A stretch of 64,000 bases of DNA from Bradyrhizobium sp. 132 (GTDB taxonomy: Bacteria; Pseudomonadota; Alphaproteobacteria; Rhizobiales; Xanthobacteraceae): NCBI RefSeq assembly GCF_023074185.1, contig NZ_JADPKY010000024.1:1-64000 (forward strand), read 5' to 3'. The notes below the pieces were generated by a model. It was not told where the DNA came from and searched no databases. It saw only the letters and a program-made list of their open reading frames with translations. Shown in pieces: positions 15,325 through 24,768 of the stretch (the first letter of the stretch is position 1; every line of letters starts with the position of its first letter). The position numbers and the translations under genes were made by a program.

Positions 15325-15583
15325 TGCAGACGAGGCGATTGACCAATGTTCAAGCGATCACGACCAGGCCGAGAACGCGGTCGACGATCCCTATGCGATC
15401 TTGAACGTCTCCCCCGAAGCGACGATGGCGGAGATCAAAGCGGCGTACAGGCTTGCAATCGTCAAGTGTCATCCCGACACGGTCGCTGACCGGAGCATTA
15501 CAATTCGTGAGGCTGCTGAAGCAGAGGCCCAACGCCTCAACGTAGCCTACGACACCATTCGGAACGAGAAGGGCTGCCGATAG
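15284..15583 (+). CDS. Small J-domain protein (DnaJ-like)
   Basis: A 99-residue protein. Residues 1-34 are a variable start, then the J domain reads DPYAILNVSPEATMAEIKAA..YRLAIVKCHPDT, with the essential HPD tripeptide (about residues 63-65) and a final helix (AQRLNVAYDTI). J domains stimulate the ATPase of DnaK-type Hsp70. There are no Gly/Phe, zinc or substrate-binding domains, so it is a type III, J-only protein. Its partner and client are unknown. ATG at 15290 is an alternative start. Confidence 0.85.
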   Translation: MSMKATLLKFYAGDADEAIDQCSSDHDQAENAVDDPYAILNVSPEATMAEIKAAYRLAIVKCHPDTVADRSITIREAAEAEAQRLNVAYDTIRNEKGCR

Positions 15584-15708
15584 GGATTCTGGAGACGGAT
15601 TGCGCCTGCATTCCCGATTTCTGGTCCGCATATGGAATCAAAGCGGACCTTTCGTGGCTGGAGGCTCAAAGCCGGCTTGTGACCCAATGCAGACTAGGAT
15701 GGCTCGCT

Positions 15709-15748
15709 GGCCCTCTCGGTCGCGGTAGTCGCAAACCCGAGAGGGGCC
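15709..15748. terminator. Inverted repeat between convergent genes, likely terminator
   Basis: GGCCCTCTCGG pairs with CCGAGAGGGGCC (one bulged base) around a 17-base loop. It lies between the J-domain gene and the convergent DUF1254 gene. There is no long T-run, only TTT on the plus strand. Confidence 0.5.
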
Positions 15749-15757
15749 TTTGACGAT

Positions 15758-17215
15758 CTATTGAGCGGCCAGGGTCGGAATGCCTTGAGCTTTCGTGACC
15801 GGCGGAGGATTCCACTTGCCGGTGAGCGCCTCCGACTTTGGCGCGTACATGCGCAGCAACAAATTGAATGGTGTTTTGGGCGCAGGCAGCCAATTGGCCT
15901 CCTGATCCTTCCCGGGGCTTTCGTTTTGGACGTATAGGTCGAGCGAGCCGTCTCCGTTGTACTTGAATGGCATCCAGCTGCTGACGGCGAAACGGTTTAA
16001 CACGTTGCCGACCTGAAATCCTTCCTGATCATAAAGCGTGATCGACCAGAAGGCATTGACCGGTGGCGCTGCACCCTTCTCAAAAGTGATCGTGTATTTG
16101 TTTGCGCCATCGAGCGGCTTTCCTGTTTCATCGCCGAGGTTGAGTGGATAGATAGCATCCTCGACCAAGTTCGCGCCAAGCCCTTGCTGCGCGAGAATAG
16201 CCCGCTTCAAGTAATAATTGCCGTATACGCCAACCGTGTCGGTGTTCATCACCCAGCCGTTCGCCACACGAGCCAATGTTGGCAGCTTCCATGCCATCAG
16301 CTTCTGAGCATCGCGGGGCGCGCTTTCAACCGCCTTTTGTACGGCCGGATCGAGTTTGCTCATCTCGAAGCTCTTGCCTACTTCGATCCCGATCTTTTTC
16401 ATTTGAGCGAAAATAGGCTCATCGGTAATGTGGGGCGGCTGTAGCTTAAGCACCTCTGCGGCGTAGGCGAAGTATTTCCCGGCTGCCATGGTATCAACCT
16501 GGGTCTTTGGTGGCGTCTTCATATCGATGCTTGGATCGATTTTGACCTCGACAGGCTTTGGCGGTTTGCCAAACTCGGAAAGAAGCGTGACTTTATAGCC
16601 CGCCTGTATCTTGTGAACCGCATCGTAATCTGGCGGACCGTCCGTCTTGGTACGGCCAATGAGCCAGACATACGGGGTGGGCGCGTCAATTCGCTGAGTT
16701 TCCTTCGGAAGCTTAAACTCGTCGATAAACCTGTCCCGCAAATCTGGTCTCCAACCCTGGGGCGCTATTAGGAAAGTGCCGGCCTTGGTGCCTGTGGTTC
16801 GCCATCCGGGCGAAGCGAACACATCGGTCCACATGTCCAACATAGGCAAAAGGTAGTAACGGCGATCGGTATCAGGAGCAGAGATGACCACAGGCTCTTT
16901 CGTTATATCCAGCCAAGCGATGGAATATAGGGTGTCAAAGTTGGAGCGGACAACGCCCTTGAAATCGGCAGGCGGATATTGCGGAACATTGGTGAAGGTG
17001 TTCATCGGGCCTTTTCCAAATTCCTTGCCCGGCTCGACATTTGTGAAGGTCTTACGAGAAATATCCATCGACAACAGCGGATACAAATAGATATAGGCGT
17101 CCACGGCGATGGCGTGCGCGTCGTCTGCGGTGATGGCACTCTGGGCCTGTGCGATGTGCGGAAGGATAGGCCCCGTGAGGAGGCCGATCACCAAGGCAAC
17201 AGTGACTTTATTCAA
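15758..17215 (-). CDS. DUF1254/DUF1214 exported protein
   Basis: A 485-residue protein with a signal peptide (VTVALVIGLLTGPIL.., cut near AQA). The DUF1254 part includes DAYIYLYPLLSM, VVRSNFDTLYSIAWLD and RRYYLLPMLDMWTDVF. The DUF1214 part includes NAFWSITLYDQEGFQV and YVQNESPG near the C-terminus. The family is common in soil bacteria and is of unknown biochemical role, with a likely periplasmic location. GGAGG five bases before the TTG at 17215 decides the start; a longer start at 17227 is less likely. Confidence 0.9.
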   Translation of the reverse strand: MNKVTVALVIGLLTGPILPHIAQAQSAITADDAHAIAVDAYIYLYPLLSMDISRKTFTNVEPGKEFGKGPMNTFTNVPQYPPADFKGVVRSNFDTLYSIAWLDITKEPVVISAPDTDRRYYLLPMLDMWTDVFASPGWRTTGTKAGTFLIAPQGWRPDLRDRFIDEFKLPKETQRIDAPTPYVWLIGRTKTDGPPDYDAVHKIQAGYKVTLLSEFGKPPKPVEVKIDPSIDMKTPPKTQVDTMAAGKYFAYAAEVLKLQPPHITDEPIFAQMKKIGIEVGKSFEMSKLDPAVQKAVESAPRDAQKLMAWKLPTLARVANGWVMNTDTVGVYGNYYLKRAILAQQGLGANLVEDAIYPLNLGDETGKPLDGANKYTITFEKGAAPPVNAFWSITLYDQEGFQVGNVLNRFAVSSWMPFKYNGDGSLDLYVQNESPGKDQEANWLPAPKTPFNLLLRMYAPKSEALTGKWNPPPVTKAQGIPTLAAQ

Positions 17216-17616
17216 ACTAGCCTCCAACTGGATTGAGTGCTGTTTTAGGAGCTGTTCGTTGTACCGATCCGGCCTGCCCGGTCCTATGCAGTTTCGGCAG
17301 CGAACGCTGATATCCCTGCACTGCTATTGCGGTGAAGGGCGACTCTTTGCCCTTAACTGACCTGCCGCCCGCAGCTGGTCGAAGACCGCTTCTGGCCCAT
17401 CCACGATTGGCAGCACGTCTCATTGAGGTCCGTTCCATCGGGCTTAGCGGACTGAATATGCTCGCGTTGAGTTTTTCGCCTTTGAACCCGCACCGCACAT
17501 CGCGCGGCTGGCAGGCGTACTCGAGATTCTGTGGCAGAGGTCATGGCCGGCCGGCCCCAATGTGTTAGTTTGGGGCGAGTGATAGGTTGTCTCTAGGCTT
17601 TGCGGAGGCATCAGAC
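17216..17616. other. Intergenic stretch between divergent genes
   Basis: This is the shared upstream region of the DUF1254 gene (minus) and the substrate-binding-protein gene (plus). Open frames here are Arg/Ser-rich and unconvincing. No specific operator or promoter was recognised. Confidence 0.4.
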
Positions 17617-18615
17617 ATGAAGCGGCGCGAGTTCATAACGGCACTCGGCGGCGCTGCGGTGTGGCCGCTGGCGGCTCAAGCGCAGCAATCTAAAAAGATT
17701 TACCGCATTGGATATCTGACGGCTAATCTGAGCAGCTATCCTTGGGTAAACGGCTTCGTTCGCGAATTAAGTGATCGCGGCTATTCAGAGGGCAACAATC
17801 TCACCATCGAATGGCGGGAGGCAAAAGGACATTCGGAACTTCTGCCCGGGATGGCTGCCGATCTCGTCCGGCAGAATGTCGACGTGATCGTGGCTGTGGG
17901 AAATTACCCCGGACTTTTGGTGCAGAAGATTACTGCGACAATTCCCATTGTCGTGCTCTCGAGCCGCGGCGGCGTTGAAACCAAATTATACTCGTCTCTT
18001 TCACATCCTGGCGGGAACCTTACGGGTATCGACAATCTCTCGCCTGCTCGCGATGTCAAACGTGTCGAGTTCTTGAAAGAAATTGTTCCAAAACTATCGC
18101 GGTTGGCAGTTCTTTACAATCCGCTTCCCTCCTACGCCAGCAATCATCTCAACAGTATTTCTTCGGGATTTGAAAAATTGGAAATTGAAGCGCAGCCGTT
18201 TGAAGTTCGTTCACCGCCGGAATTTGAGGTCGCGTTTGCTTCAATCCTGCGCAAAAGGCAGGATACGATGATTGATGCGATGACTACCGTCACCGATCCG
18301 ATGTTCGTCTTTGATCGCAAGAGGATTGTCGACTTCGGAATAGAAAACAAAATTCCGAACGCGCATGAATATCGAGAATGGGTGCGGAGCGGCGGACTGC
18401 TTGCCTTTGGTCCGACAATTGATGGAATATGGCGTCGGGGCGCATATTTCGTTCAGAAGATCCTCAACGGCGCAAAGCCAAGTGATTTGCCCGTCGAAGG
18501 GCCGAGCGAATTCCATCTTGCGATCAACCTCAAAGCTGCCAAAGATATGGGCCTATCTGTTCCTCAGCATTTGGTCGCGAGGGCTGACGAGTTGATTAAA
18601 GCGGACGTGCGCTAA
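17617..18615 (+). CDS. ABC transporter substrate-binding protein (ABC_sub_bind family)
   Basis: A 332-residue protein with a Tat-type signal (MKRREFITALGGAAVWPLAA, twin Arg at 3-4) cut near AQA. The mature part matches the ABC_sub_bind (PF04392) family: IYRIGYLTAN, DVIVAVGNYPG, IPIVVLSS, LSHPGGNLTGIDN and FDRKRIVDFG. The family is massively expanded in Bradyrhizobium, and ligands are mostly unknown. No permease or ATPase gene is adjacent, so it is an orphan receptor. Base composition is less GC-rich than the core genes. A fragment of a paralogue follows. Confidence 0.88.
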   Translation: MKRREFITALGGAAVWPLAAQAQQSKKIYRIGYLTANLSSYPWVNGFVRELSDRGYSEGNNLTIEWREAKGHSELLPGMAADLVRQNVDVIVAVGNYPGLLVQKITATIPIVVLSSRGGVETKLYSSLSHPGGNLTGIDNLSPARDVKRVEFLKEIVPKLSRLAVLYNPLPSYASNHLNSISSGFEKLEIEAQPFEVRSPPEFEVAFASILRKRQDTMIDAMTTVTDPMFVFDRKRIVDFGIENKIPNAHEYREWVRSGGLLAFGPTIDGIWRRGAYFVQKILNGAKPSDLPVEGPSEFHLAINLKAAKDMGLSVPQHLVARADELIKADVR

Positions 18616-18682
18616 GCGCTCAGCGATGTCCGCTAATGACCACCCATTGCAGACCTCCGGGTTGAGGATCGGGAGCATTCCG

Positions 18683-18760
18683 ATGTTCTCGAAGGTCAAG
18701 GCGCTCGGCATCGATCTCCCTGCGACGCTGCTCGGCCGCGCCAACGAGGTGATTGAATAA
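18683..18760 (+). pseudogene. C-terminal remnant of a second ABC_sub_bind protein
   Basis: The 25-codon frame FSKVKALGIDLPATLLGRAN.. ends in EVIE, which matches the C-terminus of ABC_sub_bind proteins. Compare AAKDMGLSVPQHLVARADEL in the intact gene just upstream. The rest of the gene is absent. It marks an old tandem copy removed by deletion or recombination. Confidence 0.65.
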
Positions 18761-18790
18761 CGATCTTCTGCGCTGCACGAGTCTGCAGTT

Positions 18791-18885
18791 GGCCCATCGC
18801 TACCGTTGGGGCGGGGCTGCTACATGTCGGCTCAGAGGGGTAGACCGGAAGTTTGCAGTGGAGTGCTAGACCGACGCTTTTGACC
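18791..18885. repeat. ~95-bp direct repeat, copy 1 (upstream of first cyclase)
   Basis: The segment begins GGCCCATCGCTACCGTTGGG and ends GACCGACGCTTTTGACCC. It is nearly identical to 20794-20889, with one substitution (G/T in GGGGCGG[G/T]GCTG) and one indel near the end. It sits 82 bases before the first adenylate cyclase gene. Confidence 0.9.
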
Positions 18886-18966
18886 CCGAAACAGACATTG
18901 GGCCTATCGGACATCGGCCCACTTTTCTGCTAAACTGGCCCTTGGTTTTCCAGGCCGAGGTGCGTC

Positions 18967-20751
18967 TTGAGCAACGAGCGCGTGGAACGGCGACTGGCAG
19001 CGGTGCTGGCGGCGGATGTTGCGGGATATAGTCGGCTGATGGGGGCCGACGAAGAAGAGACGCTGGTCCGGCTAAAGGCTGTAAGGAAGGCCATCATTGA
19101 TCCCACCCTAGTCTCCCATCGAGGCCACATGGTCAAGACCACCGGTGATGGCATGCTGATCGAGTTTGCCAGCGCCGTCGATGCGGTGCGCGGTGCAGTT
19201 GAAATCCAGCGGAGTGTGGCTGAGCAGAATGCCGGCGTGCCGCCGGATCAAAAAATCGAATTCCGGATCGGCATCCATGTCGGTGATGTCATTTTCGATG
19301 ACAACGACATTTTCGGTGATGGCGTCAACATTGCCGCCCGCCTTGAGAGCATCGCCGAACCGGGCGGGGTCTGCATGTCTGATGATGCCTATCGACAGGT
19401 CCGGGGCAAAGTTGAAATTGCCTGTGATGACATGGGACAGCAGTCCCTCAAAAATATTGCTGAGCCAATGCGGGCGTGGCGGGTCCGGCCGTCTGGTCGG
19501 ACCCCTTCCGCAGTAAAATCAGGTTCGGCTGTGGGCCAGCCTCCGGCACTCTCGCATCCCGACAAGCCCTCCATCGCAGTGCTGTCGTTCCAAAACATGA
19601 GCGGCGATCCCGAGCAGGAATATTTCGCTGACGGGCTTACAGAAGATATCATAACCGAACTGGCCCATACCAGCACGATGTCGGTCATCGCCCGCCACTC
19701 GACGTTTGTCTACAAGGGCAAGGCGGTCGACGTGAAGCGGGTTGGACACGACCTGGGTACCAGGTACGTGCTTGAGGGCAGCGTCCGGCGCATGAACCAG
19801 CGTGTTCGTGTCACCGCGCAGCTAGTCGAGGCCGCAACGGGGCGTCACCTTTGGGCCGAGAAATACGACCGCGATCTCGCCGACATCTTTGAAATACAGG
19901 ACGAAATCACGCGCAGCGTCGTGGGCTCGACCCAATGTCAGGTTGTCTTTAGCGAAGGGGTTCTGGCTGAACGAAGCGAGAGACCGGATTTTCGCACCTG
20001 GGATCTCGCCAAGCGCGGATGGAAGGAAATTTACGGGCTGACGTCGGAAAGCATCGCAGCAGCGCGCGAGATCGCGAGCGAAGTCACGCGCATCGATCCA
20101 TCATTTGCAAAGGGTCATCAGCTTCTTGCTGCCGCGACATATCATTTGGCGCTGATGGGTTTTTCCAGCAATTCACGGGAAATGCTTGAGGCAGCTTTGC
20201 AGTCAGTCCAGAAAGCGATCCGGCTCGATGATGCCGACGAATATTCGCATTGGATGCTGGGCGGTATCCTGGGTCAGGGTTTTGGGTACCATGACAAGGC
20301 CATCGCGGCCTATCGCCGAGCCCTCGAGCTCAATCCAAATTTTTTGATTGCTTTTGGCAGTCTCGGCACCGTGCTTGCCCTCGCTGGACGGGTAGAAGAG
20401 AGTATCCGAAATTCTGAGACATGCATCAGGCTGAACCCGCGCGAACCTGGCAATTTTTTCCGCTTCTCTGGGCTTGCGCTGGCATATTTTGTTGCTCAGG
20501 ACTACGTGAAATCTCGCGAGTGGTCCGAAAAAGCCGTGCAACGTAAGCCAGACTGGTGGCAAGGCCATGCCCTTCTTGCCGTCAGCTGTGCACTGCTAGG
20601 CGAGCAAGATGACGCGCGCGCGGCCATTGGTGATTGGCTTCTCGCGATCCCGGGTGCCACCGTGAGCAATTTACCACCAATACCTTTCAGAAATACAACG
20701 GACGCGGAGCGTTTCCGAGACGGCCTTCGCAGGGCGGGTCTCCCCGAATGA
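18967..20751 (+). CDS. Class III adenylate/guanylate cyclase with TolB-like and TPR regions
   Basis: A 594-residue soluble protein. Residues 8-175 form the catalytic domain: AADVAGYSRLMGADEEE (first metal Asp), TTGDGMLIEFAS (second Asp), FGDGVNIAARLE. Residues 205-325 resemble the TolB-like N-terminal domain found in such cyclases (IAVLSFQNMSGDPEQEYFAD). The rest is a TPR array, for example AIAAYRRALELNPNFLIAFG. The enzyme would make cAMP or cGMP, with the TPRs sensing a partner. The start is TTG. Bradyrhizobium encodes many such enzymes; the signal for this one is unknown. Confidence 0.9.
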   Translation: MSNERVERRLAAVLAADVAGYSRLMGADEEETLVRLKAVRKAIIDPTLVSHRGHMVKTTGDGMLIEFASAVDAVRGAVEIQRSVAEQNAGVPPDQKIEFRIGIHVGDVIFDDNDIFGDGVNIAARLESIAEPGGVCMSDDAYRQVRGKVEIACDDMGQQSLKNIAEPMRAWRVRPSGRTPSAVKSGSAVGQPPALSHPDKPSIAVLSFQNMSGDPEQEYFADGLTEDIITELAHTSTMSVIARHSTFVYKGKAVDVKRVGHDLGTRYVLEGSVRRMNQRVRVTAQLVEAATGRHLWAEKYDRDLADIFEIQDEITRSVVGSTQCQVVFSEGVLAERSERPDFRTWDLAKRGWKEIYGLTSESIAAAREIASEVTRIDPSFAKGHQLLAAATYHLALMGFSSNSREMLEAALQSVQKAIRLDDADEYSHWMLGGILGQGFGYHDKAIAAYRRALELNPNFLIAFGSLGTVLALAGRVEESIRNSETCIRLNPREPGNFFRFSGLALAYFVAQDYVKSREWSEKAVQRKPDWWQGHALLAVSCALLGEQDDARAAIGDWLLAIPGATVSNLPPIPFRNTTDAERFRDGLRRAGLPE

Positions 20752-20793
20752 CGCAATGATCACCGACAGCTGGAATTGTGAAAGTCCGCTCAC

Positions 20794-20889
20794 GGCCCAT
20801 CGCTACCGTTGGGGCGGTGCTGCTACATGTCGGCTCAGAGGGGTAGACCGGAAGTTTGCAGTGGAGTGCTAGACCGACGCTTTTGGACC
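20794..20889. repeat. ~95-bp direct repeat, copy 2 (upstream of second cyclase)
   Basis: Second copy of the repeat described at 18791-18885, placed 110 bases before the ATG of the second cyclase. The two copies frame the first cyclase gene and so could recombine to delete it. Confidence 0.9.
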
Positions 20890-20998
20890 CTGACCGGAAA
20901 TGCAACGTCGCGGCGGGTGCTGGAATAAGTCGGCGCGCGTGGTAGACTTTCGGTCCTATCGGTCCAGAGTGGGTAACACAAAATCCGGAGGGGCCGCG

Positions 20999-23900
20999 AT
21001 GCAGCAAATTGCCCACTGGCTCCAAAAGCTCGGAATGTCCGAGTACGCGCAGCGTTTTGCTGAAAACGGGATTGGTTTCGCAGCACTTCGCCATCTGACC
21101 GATCAGGATCTTAAGGACATCGGCGTGCTGCTCGGGCATCGGCGCATAATGCTTGCGGCTATCCAGGAGCTTGGGAGCCCTGCCGTAGCTCAACGCGTTA
21201 CGGCCGAGTTGACGCCCCAAGATGCCGCCGAACGTCGCCAAGTCACTGTGATGTTCTCGGACCTTGTGGGTTCAACAGCACTTTCAGCACGCATGGACCC
21301 TGAAGACCTACGCGAGATCATTTCCGCGTATCAGAAGTGCGTCACCGACATCGTGCGGCGGTTCGGCGGCTTTGTTGCGAAGTATATGGGCGATGGGGTA
21401 CTGGTGTATTTCGGGTATCCGCAGGCGCACGAAGACGATGCGGAACGGGCCGTCCGGGCGGGGCTGGAGTTGGTGGCTGGCGTAGGTGCTCTGAAGATCC
21501 GTGCGCCCCTGCAGACGCGTATCGGCATCGCAACGGGACTGGTGGTTGTCGGCGACCTCATCGGGTCCGGCGCTTCTCAGGAGCACGCCATAATCGGTGA
21601 AACGCCAAACCTTGCGGCACGTTTGCAGGGCATTGCTGAGCCGAACAGCGTCGTCATTGCGGAGAGTACTCGGAAGCTGTTGGGCAATCTGTTCGAGCTT
21701 GAAGAACTTGGGCCGAAAGAGCTCAAAGGTATCTCAGGCGCCGTAGGGGCATGGGCTGCGTTGCGGCCGGCTTCAGTCGAAAGCCGCTTCGAGGCCTTGC
21801 ACGCGAACGGATTGACCGAGCTTGTTGGGCGCGACGAAGAACTCGAACTCCTGTTGCGACGCTGGTCCAAGGCAAAGAGTGGTGAAGGCCAAGTAGTGCT
21901 GCTCTCCGGCGAGGCTGGTATTGGCAAATCGCGGCTTACGGCGGCGCTGCTGGAAAGCATCGCTAACGAGCCGCATACCCGATTGCGCTATTTCTGCTCG
22001 CCGCAGCATACCGACAGCGCTTTTTATCCGATCATCGGCCAGATGGAACGGGCCGCACGATTTGCGCATGACGACGCGCTGGAAACGAAGCTGGACAAGC
22101 TCGATACAGTATTGGCACAGACTTCAACCTCTTTGGAGGATATGGCGCTATTCGCCGACATGCTGTCGCTGCCAAAAGACGGACGCTACGCGGCGCTCGA
22201 CATACCCTTCGAACAGCACCGCCAGCGGACATTTGAAGCGCTCGGGTCACAGGTGGAGGCATTGTCGCGCTCCACACCTGTGCTAATGATCGTCGAGGAT
22301 GCACATTGGACCGATCCCACGAGTCAGGAAGCTTTCAGCGGGGTCGTTGACCGGCTTCGGACCTACCGTGTGCTGTTGATTGTGACGTTCCGTCCAGAGT
22401 TCGAACCGCACTGGATCGGGCGGCACTACGTCACTGCTCTCACCCTCAATCGGCTGGCGCAGCGCCAAATCGAGACGGTGATTGATCACATTGTGGGCAA
22501 CCAGCTTATTTCGGCGAGCGTGCGGCAGGACATCATTGAGCGCACGGACGGGATTCCCCTTTTTGTGGAGGAGATGACGAAGGCGGTGCTGGAGACCAAG
22601 AGCGAGGGCGAAGCGCGGCGAACTACAAGCAATATTCCGTCACCTGCGTCGGCGGTCCCCGCAAGCCTGCACGCCTCGCTTATGGCGAGGCTCGACCAGC
22701 TCGGGCCCGCCAAGGAGGTGGCCCAGATCGGTTCCGCGATCGGGCGAGAGTTCTCTCACACCCTGCTTTTTTCCGTTGCGAGCAAGCCGGAGCCAGAGTT
22801 GGCATCCGCCTTAGACCGTCTGATCTCCGCTGGCTTGTTGTTCCGACAAGGTGTGCCTCCGTATTCCAGCTATCTATTCAAGCACGCGCTGGTGCAGGAC
22901 GCTGCCTATGGCACGCTGCTGCGCCCAAGACGGCAAGAGTTGCATGCACGAGTTGCCACCACGTTGGAGCAGCATTTCGCAGATCTGGTCGATCGCCAGC
23001 CAGAGATACTGGCCCATCATTTGACGGGTGCCGGACAGGCGGAACGAGCCTCTGATCAATGGCTAAAAGCGGGCCAGTTTGCAGCTTCCCGCTCCGCGTA
23101 TGCCGAGGCGGTCAGTCATTTCGATCGTGGTCTGTTCCTGCTGCCATCTCTCTTGGATGCGCAGCGCGATCAGCAAGAGATCAAGCTGCAACTCGCTAAA
23201 GGCGTGTCTCTTAGTAACGCCAACGGCTTCTCCTCAGCCGAAGCAGCAAAAGCGCACGCTCGTGCGCTCGAGCTTTCCGATAAGATAGGGGACATCGATT
23301 CTCAGTTCACCGCGATATGGGGGTTGTGGACTTTCCGACGTACGTCGGATTGGAATGCGGCGCGCCAGCTTTCAGATAGGCTCCTGAGCCTGGTCGAAAA
23401 GAGTAATAATGTCGGCCTTCGGCTCGAAGCTCATCATACGGGTTGGACAACACATTTCTTCTGCGGCGAGCTCGCTCCGGCGCAGGAGCATTGCGATAAG
23501 GGCCGAACCCTTTATGAGTTCGAGCAGCACCGGACGCATGCACACATCTACGGCCACGACCCTGGAGTCTGTGCAGGAACGCTAGGTGCCTGGAGCGCCT
23601 GGCTGCTCGGCTACCCTGACACGGCGCTCGCTCGCGTGAATGACGCGTTGGAGCTTGCGAAACGGGTGAACCATCCCTTCAGCCTTGCTATGGCGCGTCT
23701 GCATGCGTCGATATTGCACCAGTTCCGGCGTGACTCAGCTTCGGTGCTGCAGTGCATTGAGAGCGCAGAGACCCTAGCGGCTGAGAAGCGCATTGCCTTG
23801 CCGCTCGATCCACAAGTTCTCCGCGGCTGGGCGTTGTTGGCACCGGAGAGGATTGAGGCGGCGATTGCCTCCTACCGCGCCGCGCTTGCTGATCCGGCGA

Positions 23901-24319
23901 AGCGAGGCACGATCCAGTACGCTCCCTATAGCTTTGCGCTCTTTTGCGAAGTGCTTTGTCACACAGGAAACCACCCCGGCGGAGCCGAAGCCCTGACGGG
24001 TGCTGCTGCCATTGCGGAACAAAGCGGCGAGCACTGGTGGGATGCGGAAATCTCTCGGCTGCGAGGGTTGGTGGCATTATCTCGAGGCCAGCTCGGAGGG
24101 AGCAAATGGCTGCTGAAGTCCCTACAAACCGCTCGGCAACAACGGGCGAAATCACTTGAGCTCCGGGCAGCGACGAGCCTTGCCCGCTTATGGCGCGATG
24201 AGGGCAAAGGCACCGCGGCACGTGATCTGCTGGCTCCGGTTTACGGCTGGTTCACTGAAGGGTTCGACACGCTCGATTTGAAAGAGGCCAAGGCGTTGCT
24301 CGACGACTTGGCCTCGTGA
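20999..24319 (+). CDS. SAM-domain / class III cyclase / AAA-ATPase / TPR signalling protein
   Basis: A protein of 1106 residues. Residues about 1-60 form a SAM domain (IAHWLQKLGMSEYAQRFAEN). Residues 80-250 form a class III cyclase domain (VMFSDLVGSTALSARMD, KYMGDGVLVYFGYP, ETPNLAARL). From about 270 there is an AAA-type ATPase with Walker A GEAGIGKS (about 303) and Walker B VLMIVEDAHWTDP. The C-terminal half is TPR-like. The layout is a STAND-like sensor: the ATPase/TPR part probably controls the cyclase. GGAGGGG precedes the ATG at 20999, preferred over the frame start at 20900. Confidence 0.92.
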   Translation: MQQIAHWLQKLGMSEYAQRFAENGIGFAALRHLTDQDLKDIGVLLGHRRIMLAAIQELGSPAVAQRVTAELTPQDAAERRQVTVMFSDLVGSTALSARMDPEDLREIISAYQKCVTDIVRRFGGFVAKYMGDGVLVYFGYPQAHEDDAERAVRAGLELVAGVGALKIRAPLQTRIGIATGLVVVGDLIGSGASQEHAIIGETPNLAARLQGIAEPNSVVIAESTRKLLGNLFELEELGPKELKGISGAVGAWAALRPASVESRFEALHANGLTELVGRDEELELLLRRWSKAKSGEGQVVLLSGEAGIGKSRLTAALLESIANEPHTRLRYFCSPQHTDSAFYPIIGQMERAARFAHDDALETKLDKLDTVLAQTSTSLEDMALFADMLSLPKDGRYAALDIPFEQHRQRTFEALGSQVEALSRSTPVLMIVEDAHWTDPTSQEAFSGVVDRLRTYRVLLIVTFRPEFEPHWIGRHYVTALTLNRLAQRQIETVIDHIVGNQLISASVRQDIIERTDGIPLFVEEMTKAVLETKSEGEARRTTSNIPSPASAVPASLHASLMARLDQLGPAKEVAQIGSAIGREFSHTLLFSVASKPEPELASALDRLISAGLLFRQGVPPYSSYLFKHALVQDAAYGTLLRPRRQELHARVATTLEQHFADLVDRQPEILAHHLTGAGQAERASDQWLKAGQFAASRSAYAEAVSHFDRGLFLLPSLLDAQRDQQEIKLQLAKGVSLSNANGFSSAEAAKAHARALELSDKIGDIDSQFTAIWGLWTFRRTSDWNAARQLSDRLLSLVEKSNNVGLRLEAHHTGWTTHFFCGELAPAQEHCDKGRTLYEFEQHRTHAHIYGHDPGVCAGTLGAWSAWLLGYPDTALARVNDALELAKRVNHPFSLAMARLHASILHQFRRDSASVLQCIESAETLAAEKRIALPLDPQVLRGWALLAPERIEAAIASYRAALADPAKRGTIQYAPYSFALFCEVLCHTGNHPGGAEALTGAAAIAEQSGEHWWDAEISRLRGLVALSRGQLGGSKWLLKSLQTARQQRAKSLELRAATSLARLWRDEGKGTAARDLLAPVYGWFTEGFDTLDLKEAKALLDDLAS

Positions 24320-24445
24320 GCCAGTCGAATGGTCTAACGACTTCCGAGCTTGGCCCCTCTTGAAAGTCCGACAACATCCGCTTTCGCGCCGCTATTTGGG
24401 GACAAGCGGACATTGGTTCACGCGGTTAATTTATGAGTACGCGCC

Positions 24446-24625
24446 CTAGTCTTCGTCCGGCTCGCGTACGACTGCGGGTTCGTCGGCGTCATCCTCCTCT
24501 TCGCCGTCCTCCTCGTCTTCTTCGTCTTCATCAGGATCTCGGGGCGGCATCACGGCGCCCATAGCCGCGAGCGACGTCCAGACGATCGCGGTAGTGAGAA
24601 ATGTTTCGAAGGTGTGTTGCTTCAT
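24446..24625 (-). CDS. Small protein with membrane/signal segment and acidic tail
   Basis: A 59-residue protein. Residues 1-30 (MKQHTFETFLTTAIVWTSLA..) form a hydrophobic segment. The remainder is almost only Asp/Glu (PDEDEEDEEDGEEEDDADE). GGAG precedes the ATG. The tail may bind cations or basic partners at the membrane (inference). It is notable in the same region as Lys-rich proteins. Function unknown. Confidence 0.7.
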   Translation of the reverse strand: MKQHTFETFLTTAIVWTSLAAMGAVMPPRDPDEDEEDEEDGEEEDDADEPAVVREPDED

Positions 24626-24768
24626 GTTGTTGTTACTCCTCAAAAAGCCCGCGCAACGAATATTTCTGACGGACGACATCCGTCTGTCCAGAGTGCGATC
24701 GCCCCAACGCGACGGCGATCGGATCGACTTCAGCTGCAGGGGGTGGCACCCCACGGAACCGGCGGGGT

